Of a DNA stretch of 57,076 nt, positions 54,101 through 57,076 are shown piece after piece. The position numbers and the translations under genes were made by a program. Below the pieces are notes generated by a model, which was not told the origin of the DNA, did not search any database, and was given only the letters and a program-made list of their open reading frames with translations. Positions within the stretch are counted from its first letter, which is position 1, and each line of letters begins with the position of its first letter. This DNA comes from Goniomonas avonlea (taxonomy: Eukaryota > Cryptophyceae > Goniomonadida > Goniomonadaceae): positions 1 to 57,076 of the forward strand of contig QUTJ01031850.1 in NCBI GenBank assembly GCA_003573635.1, in the 5' to 3' direction.

Positions 54101-57076
54101 CACGTCAGCGGCAGCCCCTTCACCGCCCAAATGATGCTGGTCCCTGAGCCTAAGATCATTGACGCACAGTTCGCTCCAGCCGGCGCAGCCATCGACATCA
54201 TCTTCGACCTCGCCACCAACCTGGGCGGGCAGGTCGGCACGTTCCCGTGCACCAACGTCCTCCATCCGACCACCACGGCGTTGATGGGCGCTGGCGGCGG
54301 CACTTGCGTCTGGACCACCTCGAGCCAGATCTCCGCTAGCTTGGGTACCGAGCCCACCATCCTCTCGGGTGACCTGATACGACTCAAGGCTGACGTCATT
54401 ATGGTCGACTCCATGAACTCGCACTTCGCGTCCACGAATGTGACCGTGCCTCTGCGCGGACCACGGTTGCCGCCTGTGCCTGTGCCGATGCTGCTTGGTG
54501 CCACCCGCATCGGTCGCTGCGCTGACCTCTCGCTCGACGCCAGTGGGTCGTACGGTGGTGCCGGTCGCAACATGACATGGATGTGGAACGTCACCGGGGC
54601 TGCCGTGACGGTGCAGATGAAGGCGGTGGTCGAGAGCCACAAGTCCTTCTACCTCAACGTGCCCACTTGGATGTTTGCTGACGACACCCAGGTCACGATC
54701 ACTCTCACCCTCGGCAACTTCTTCGGAGTGACGAGCAACGCCAGCAGGGTCGTGACCAAGGTGGGCCTCAAGGTCCCCGAAGCGACCATCGAGGGCTCCC
54801 AGACGAGGTCTATTTACACGTTTGAGCCGCTCACCCTCCAGGGCTTCTTCAACGTGTCCGCCAGCTGTATTGAGACGACGATCGGCGGCGTGGTGTTCAA
54901 CTGGACCATCGTGGACAAGACCACCGCCACCCCGGCCACCGTGGTGTTTGCCAACGTTGACACCTCCACCCGCACCCTCGTGGTCCCGGCCTTCTCCTTC
55001 CTGGTGTCGCACCACTACGTAATCACCTTCAAGGCCTCACTCTCGTTTGGCCTCACCGCGGACCAGTCGCTCACTCTCGACGTGAAGCCGTCGGAGCTCC
55101 TCGTGCTCGTCGACGGCGGCACCAAGCGTCTTGGCGAAACCAACAAGCCTATAACCATCGACGCTTCCGCTTCCTACGATCGCGACAGGACGTCCAAGTT
55201 CCTGCAGTGGGCCTTCACCTGCGTGCCGGCTGACCCAACAGTCAAGTGCGAACTGCCTGCCTCGGCCCTTCTGAGCGCCGAAACGTCTGGCATCTTGAAC
55301 CTGCAGCACGGGCTGCCGACCGCCGGCACCTACAACTTCCACATTAGTGTCGAGACCAAGCCGCCGGACGGCCGCGCGCCCGCGACGACAACGACGACTC
55401 TCTTGCTGCAAGACGCGCCCACGCTCGACGTGGCAATCAGCGCAATCAGCCTGGCCAAGATCAACCCCAACAAGCGGCTGGTGGTCCAAGGCTGGTTGCC
55501 GGGTAGGTCGGCTGCTGAACGTGCCGCCACTGTCTGGTCGTGGTCCGTGGTCTCGGGTGCCCTCAAGCTCGAGGGCGCCACTCTGGCCAGCTTGACGAAC
55601 CCGGAGCTGGTGCTCAAGGCAAACAAGCTGCCGGTTGGCCAGTCGCTCACTCTCAGGGTGACCGCGGACCTCAACGGTGTGACCGGCTACGCGCACCTCA
55701 ACCTGTTGGTCAACTCGCCGCCCACGAGCGGTGAGTGCTTCGCCCAGCCCACCACCGGTCTGGCCATGCTCGAGATGTTCAACTTCCAGTGTGTGAACTG
55801 GGTGGACGACCCTCTCGACATTCCGCTCATGTACGTCTTCGGTGTCAAGGACCCCAAGACCGAAATCGTGACGCCGCTGGCGTCTGAGAGCCTCGTCAAC
55901 AACCTTGCCGCGATCCTGCAGGGTGGCACCTCGCTCGGCAACGTCCTGACCATCGAGGCCAAGGTGTCTGACGTCTACCAGTCGTACTCCACGTACTCGA
56001 TGAACGTGGTGGTCGAGCCCATCACGCCTGTCAACTCCACGCAGTCCGGCTTGCAGACGTCAGTGCAGACCAAGATGGAGTGGGTACTTATGACCGGTGA
56101 CACCAAGGGTGCGCTGCAGCTCGTCGGCGCCGTGACCGCTGGCATCCACTCGGAGGAGAAGGGCAAGACGATGAAGGGAACCGTCAAGAAGTCCCTGTAC
56201 GACGTCCTGGACTTCGCTTCCAACAAGGAGGACGCGACGACGACGTCGCTCGAGACGGTGGCGCTGGTGCTGGAGAGCGCCGTCGCCATTCCCAACGAGG
56301 GCGACACTGCGGGTCTGCCGCGTGTCGACCTAGCCAACTCTGCTGTGAACATCATCGACAAGGTGCTGGCCAAGGCGAAGACCGTGGGCATGAACGAGAA
56401 GATTGGGCAGGCCGTGCTCAACTCCATGGGCTCCATCCTCACGGAGGCGCAGTTCGCCACCAAGTCGCTCAAGGAGCGCGCCAAGACCATCGGCGGCGCT
56501 CTCAACACCAAGACCCTCGAGACCAAGCTGGGCGTCCAGTCGCCTGCGGATCCCAACGACGCGTACCAGGCGCTTGCTGACCGCGTGAGCGGCAACATCC
56601 GCACGCTGGGTCGCACTCTCCTCGGCACGCAGGCCGTCGGCGCAGTGCCTGTGGTCCTGTCCGGCCCGCTGTCCATGACGACGTACAAGGAGACACCCTT
56701 CAAGGTGCCTGGCATCCCGATTCCGGCTGGCAGCAACTCGTTCGTGCTGCCCGTGAGCATGTTTGACAAGCTCACCACCCAGCTCACCACCCAGAACGCT
56801 GCTGTGAGCGTCCGCGCCGTGTGGTACAACCGCACCCTCAACCCGTTCGACCACCTGTCGAGCTTCCAGCTGACTGACACCACGGGCGTCGAGGTGGACT
56901 TCCAGGGCCAGGTTATGAACTCGTCCAACCTGACCAATCCGATCAAGCTGATGCTGGGAGTCAAGTCAGCGCTGGTCCGTTCCGTCTCGGAAGACCTCAA
57001 GCCAGCGGCCCGCAGCATCGTGAACTTGGGCCGCGGAACCGGCACCGAGCACGACGAGGGCGCTGGCAGCGACCCC
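2..57076 (+). CDS. Giant TIG-repeat / filamin / REJ polycystin-1-like surface protein, internal fragment open at both ends
   Basis: Seen: reading from base 2 gives 19,025 sense codons, and all 207 repeat anchors plus every C-terminal domain sit in this same frame. There is no start or stop codon boundary, no signal peptide and no intron. Order of parts: about 208 Ig-like TIG units (residues 1-17,932), filamin-type domain (17,933-18,047), REJ module (18,048-18,677), helical segment (18,678-18,880), and start of a GAIN-type beta domain (18,881-19,025). Known: REJ modules followed by GAIN/GPS occur in polycystin-1 relatives and sea-urchin sperm REJ receptors, and TIG arrays occur in extracellular receptors such as fibrocystin and plexins. 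Inferred: a membrane-anchored extracellular fibre with a signal peptide upstream and GPS plus membrane segments downstream. Cellular role unknown; adhesion, gamete recognition or ciliary surface sensing are candidates. The open frame is near certain; family placement rests on the C-terminal 3.3 kb. Confidence 0.95.
171..2353. other. Three ambiguous bases (171, 1858, 2353)
   Basis: The only undetermined bases in the window lie at 171, 1858 and 2353. The first leaves one codon (A-N-G) unresolved; the other two are third positions of Arg and Gly codons and are silent. Each behaves as exactly one base in frame. Their clustering at the left suggests lower read quality near a contig end. Confidence 0.95.
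200..5419 (+). repeat. TIG-like units 1-20
   Basis: Anchors at 239, 503, 761, 1028, 1292, 1550, 1808, 2066, 2324, 2582, 2849, 3116, 3371, 3629, 3905, 4157, 4415, 4679, 4940, 5201. Many units in the first 2.4 kb carry an R-G-R-(V/I)-G-G signature. Third codon positions are the least G/C-biased of the window here: 11 of 20 sampled from base 479 and 8 of 20 from base 3002. Unit length is also least uniform (252-276 bases). Unit 14 (anchor 3629) is the longest ordinary unit, 276 bases, with extra residues between G-V-R-Q and the Q-Q-I-G-S strand. Ambiguous bases at 1858 (third base of an Arg codon) and 2353 (third base of a Gly codon) do not alter the protein. Confidence 0.93.
5420..10615 (+). 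repeat. TIG-like units 21-40
   Basis: Anchors at 5459, 5720, 5978, 6239, 6500, 6758, 7016, 7274, 7532, 7790, 8048, 8306, 8567, 8831, 9101, 9362, 9620, 9878, 10136, 10394. Units 24-27 (6239-7016) all lack both cysteines, with Leu or Gly in place of the second. Units 28-31 keep only the second cysteine, and unit 33 keeps only the first. A run without any paired cysteine (units 24-31, about 2 kb) would be a segment of the stalk without disulfides, or with free cysteines. In several units the anchor Ser is replaced, for example by Thr in units 27 and 30. Confidence 0.93.
10616..15775 (+). repeat. TIG-like units 41-60
   Basis: Anchors at 10655, 10913, 11171, 11429, 11687, 11945, 12203, 12470, 12728, 12977, 13235, 13493, 13751, 14009, 14267, 14525, 14783, 15041, 15299, 15557. 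Unit 49 (anchor 12728) is the shortest in the array at 249 bases; residues are missing in the loop before the R-I-G strand. From 12977 onward fourteen consecutive spacings are exactly 258 bases, through anchor 16589. Unit 55 has V-V-T-I in place of S-V-T-V, unit 56 has D-L-T-I and unit 57 has Y-L-T-V. Unit 59 holds one of the rare N-glycosylation sequons of the array (Asn at 15335, N-T-S, but followed by Pro). Confidence 0.93.
15776..20950 (+). repeat. TIG-like units 61-80
   Basis: Anchors at 15815, 16073, 16331, 16589, 16844, 17105, 17366, 17624, 17882, 18143, 18404, 18665, 18923, 19181, 19442, 19700, 19958, 20216, 20474, 20732. Spacing stays between 255 and 261 bases. The W-x-S-D/E box is retained throughout, with occasional Trp-Val or Trp-Met variants after the strand turn. 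Unit 65 replaces the anchor Ser by Phe (F-L-T-L) and unit 75 by Thr. Units are clearly homologous but diverged in DNA, with no near-identical neighbours seen. I find nothing that breaks the frame. Confidence 0.92.
20951..26125 (+). repeat. TIG-like units 81-100
   Basis: Anchors at 20990, 21248, 21515, 21773, 22031, 22292, 22550, 22808, 23063, 23324, 23585, 23846, 24104, 24362, 24620, 24878, 25136, 25394, 25652, 25910. Unit 82 (21248-21515) is 267 bases because of extra residues in the strand after the Q-T-G turn. Unit 91 has Gln and unit 99 has Arg at the anchor position, and unit 81 has Phe. Eight consecutive 258-base spacings run from 23846 to 25910. Unit 100 lacks both cysteines. Confidence 0.92.
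26126..31291 (+). repeat. TIG-like units 101-120
   Basis: Anchors at 26165, 26423, 26681, 26939, 27197, 27455, 27713, 27968, 28229, 28487, 28748, 29006, 29264, 29522, 29780, 30038, 30296, 30554, 30812, 31070. Units 101 and 103 have both cysteines. Units 102, 104, 105 and 107-110 have neither, and unit 106 has only the second, so this is another cysteine-poor stretch. Nine consecutive spacings of exactly 258 bases run from 28748 to 31070. Unit 120 has Met at the anchor. Third positions sampled from base 28022 are G/C in 13 of 20 codons. Confidence 0.92.
31292..36433 (+). repeat. TIG-like units 121-140
   Basis: Anchors at 31331, 31589, 31847, 32105, 32366, 32624, 32879, 33137, 33392, 33650, 33908, 34163, 34421, 34679, 34937, 35192, 35450, 35702, 35957, 36215. 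Unit 121 replaces the anchor by Val (A-V-V-V-T). Spacing is slightly shorter here than elsewhere: 255 bases occurs five times, and unit 137 is 252. Unit 136/137 carries an N-A-S sequon (Asn at 35426), but it is followed by Pro and is probably not used. Frame and motif order are unbroken. Confidence 0.92.
36434..41593 (+). repeat. TIG-like units 141-160
   Basis: Anchors at 36473, 36731, 36986, 37241, 37499, 37757, 38012, 38270, 38525, 38786, 39044, 39302, 39560, 39815, 40073, 40334, 40598, 40856, 41114, 41372. Spacings of 255 bases are again frequent. The junction of units 147 and 148 holds five consecutive AGC serine codons (38222-38236), the only clear trinucleotide run in the array. Unit 150 has Thr at the anchor. 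Unit 156 is 264 bases. Confidence 0.92.
38222..38236 (+). repeat. (AGC)5 in-frame serine run
   Basis: Five consecutive AGC codons follow a Pro codon at the junction between units 147 and 148, where other units have S-S. It adds Ser residues without changing the frame. A likely replication-slippage site and possible length polymorphism. Confidence 0.9.
41594..46750 (+). repeat. TIG-like units 161-180
   Basis: Anchors at 41633, 41891, 42149, 42410, 42668, 42926, 43187, 43445, 43700, 43958, 44216, 44474, 44732, 44993, 45248, 45506, 45764, 46019, 46274, 46532. Unit 166 has L-V-T-L and unit 178 has Y-V-T-V in the anchor strand. The D-G-P / D-A-P end of each unit and the R-x-G-G turn are well kept. 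Third positions are now mostly C or G. The opposite strand carries long open frames here, which I treat as shadows. Confidence 0.92.
46751..51925 (+). repeat. TIG-like units 181-200
   Basis: Anchors at 46790, 47051, 47309, 47570, 47828, 48092, 48347, 48605, 48863, 49121, 49379, 49637, 49895, 50153, 50411, 50669, 50927, 51185, 51443, 51704. Twelve consecutive spacings of exactly 258 bases run from 48347 to 51443. Among units 192-200, units 192-195, 197 and 200 have both cysteines, while 196, 198 and 199 have neither, so the pair is kept or lost together here. Unit 186's neighbour spacing is 264 bases before its anchor. Confidence 0.92.
51926..53290 (+). repeat. TIG-like units 201-205 and a 23-residue spacer
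   Basis: Anchors at 51965, 52226, 52484, 52745, 53003. Units 202, 203 and 205 have both cysteines, 201 has neither and 204 only the second. Unit 205 is followed by an insertion: the distance to the next anchor is 327 bases, 69 more than usual (23 residues). The inserted part, around 53180-53270, contains Lys- and Ser-rich sequence followed by N-A-S, N-H-T and N-A-S sequons (Asn at 53207, 53240, 53252). It marks the end of the uniform array and may act as a hinge. Confidence 0.9.
53291..53548 (+). repeat. Transitional TIG-like unit 206 with extra cysteines
   Basis: Anchor at 53330 (T-V-T-M-L-G). The unit keeps L-T-D-C, W-I-S-D-S-S-L-R-C-T and F-S-Y-N-R-P. Its N-x-P-x-T-G start is replaced by a P-P-Y-T segment, and its last strand carries a C-V-N-C pair that I did not see in other units. 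It is intermediate between the array consensus and the classical TIG domain that follows. The extra cysteines could bond across to the spacer or to unit 207. Confidence 0.85.
53549..53797 (+). repeat. Classical IPT/TIG domain (unit 207, last of array)
   Basis: This unit starts V-T-P-L-T-G-P-S-S-G-G, the textbook opening of an IPT/TIG domain. It continues with L-T-V-S-G-V-D-F-G, V-Y-V-G, W-V-S-D-Q-S and L-P-P-G-V. It lacks both array cysteines and instead has two sequons (Asn at 53666 and 53729). Because it resembles TIG domains of other proteins more than its neighbours do, it may be closest to the ancestral unit and anchors the identification of the whole array. Confidence 0.9.
53798..54142 (+). 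other. Filamin-type immunoglobulin domain
   Basis: Residues about 17,933-18,047. Three hallmarks of filamin/ABP280 repeats appear in order and at the right spacing: Y-G-P-G-L (Gly at 53834), N-A-D-G-T-Y-K-I-S-F (Asp at 54008) and V-S-G-S-P-F (Gly at 54110). The length of about 115 residues is slightly above the usual 95-100. Filamin-type domains occur outside the cytoskeleton in extracellular protist and algal receptors, so this one most likely lies outside the cell between stalk and REJ module. One sequon (Asn 53990) supports that location. Confidence 0.88.
54143..54460 (+). other. Pre-REJ segment
   Basis: Residues about 18,048-18,153. It begins P-E-P-K-I-I-D-A-Q-F and contains F-D-L-A-T-N, a cysteine before a hydrophobic strand, G-A-G-G-G-T-C-V-W-T-T-S-S, then S-L-G and S-G-D-L-I-R-L. 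It ends in N-V-T-V-P-L-R-G-P. This resembles, from memory, the beta-rich stretch that precedes REJ cores in large protist proteins, with two cysteines that could pair. I cannot assign it a separate named domain. One sequon at 54437. Confidence 0.6.
54461..56032 (+). other. REJ (receptor for egg jelly) module
   Basis: Residues about 18,154-18,677. Motifs in order: R-C-A-D-L-S-L-D-A-S-G-S-Y-G-G-A-G-R with W-M-W (54515-54586); a second Ig-like strand set with V-D-G-G and I-D-A-S-A-S-Y-D-R-D (55109-55186); W-S-W-S-V-V-S-G; then N-S-P-P-T-S-G-E-C (55712-55738) and C-V-N-W-V-D-D (Cys 55790, Trp 55799) followed by P-L-M-Y-V-F. The last two motifs match the C-x-G-W-x-D ... P-L-x-Y end of polycystin-1-type REJ modules very closely. 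Known: REJ modules sit outside the membrane just ahead of the GAIN/GPS region in polycystin-1 and sperm REJ proteins. Five N-glycosylation sequons fall within 54569-54901. Confidence 0.88.
56033..56641 (+). other. Helical segment before the GAIN-like domain
   Basis: Residues about 18,678-18,880. After an N-S-T sequon the composition changes from beta-rich to helix-forming: segments such as G-A-L-Q-L-V-G-A-V, K-K-S-L-Y-D-V-L-D-F, S-L-E-T-V-A-L-V-L-E-S-A and A-V-N-I-I-D-K-V-L show amphipathic spacing, with Lys/Glu-rich linkers. No cysteines were seen. In polycystin-1 and adhesion GPCR-like proteins a helical subdomain precedes the beta part of GAIN, and this fits that place. Identification is by position and composition only. 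Confidence 0.6.
56642..57076 (+). other. Start of probable GAIN-type beta domain, cut by window edge
   Basis: Residues about 18,881-19,025. Beta strands P-V-V-L-S-G-P and F-V-L-P-V-S-M-F, a W-Y-N-R-T-L-N-P-F segment, and S-S-N-L-T-N-P-I-K-L-M-L (56924-56953) recall the S-x-L-x-x-P-I strand of GAIN domains before the GPS site. The final 30 residues become Gly-, Glu- and Asp-rich (G-R-G-T-G-T-E-H-D-E-G). The Cys/Trp-rich GPS motif has not appeared by the window end. Sequons at 56828, 56918 and 56927. Confidence 0.55.

Noticed and set aside
53681-55015. 444-codon open frame on the - strand opposite the filamin and REJ region
   Set aside because: Its translation is Gly/His/Arg/Glu-rich with no recognisable domain, while the + strand has clear filamin and REJ motifs. 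GC-rich codon use removes stops from the opposite strand.
1-57076. Bacterial giant adhesin
   Set aside because: Bacteria also have long TIG-like arrays, but the filamin domain, polycystin-type REJ module and GAIN-like region are eukaryotic features.

Overview
The window lies inside one giant protein-coding gene on the + strand. Codons starting at base 2 read open to base 57076: 19,025 codons with no start, stop, intron or second gene visible. The protein therefore extends beyond both edges. Even this fragment would weigh roughly 1.9-2.0 MDa.

Layout. Bases 2-53797 are a tandem array of immunoglobulin-like IPT/TIG-type units. I placed an anchor at the Ser (or replacement) of the S-V-T-V-x-G strand in every unit: 207 anchors plus one partial unit at the left edge. 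The 206 anchor-to-anchor distances are all multiples of three. 135 of them are exactly 258 bases (86 residues), and together they sum exactly to the 53,349 bases between the first and last anchor. The last unit (53549-53797) is the most classical TIG domain. After it come a filamin-type domain (53798-54142), a receptor-for-egg-jelly (REJ) module as in polycystin-1 relatives (54143-56032), a helical segment (56033-56641), and the start of a probable GAIN-type beta domain (56642-57076). A GPS motif and membrane region, usual next in this family, would lie past the right edge.

Organism. The REJ, filamin and GAIN-like combination points to a eukaryote. High GC, third positions that grow richer in G/C toward the right, and at least 57 kb without an intron suggest a GC-rich, intron-poor single-celled eukaryote (for example an apusozoan, haptophyte, green alga or stramenopile). 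I cannot name the species.

Working model. This would be a very long, disulfide-studded extracellular stalk of at least 208 Ig-like units, joined through filamin and REJ domains to a membrane anchor or channel-like end. Roles in adhesion, mating or flagellar surface sensing fit the family but are inference. No RNA genes, mobile elements, CRISPR arrays, promoters or terminators were found, and there is no non-coding stretch in which they would be expected.
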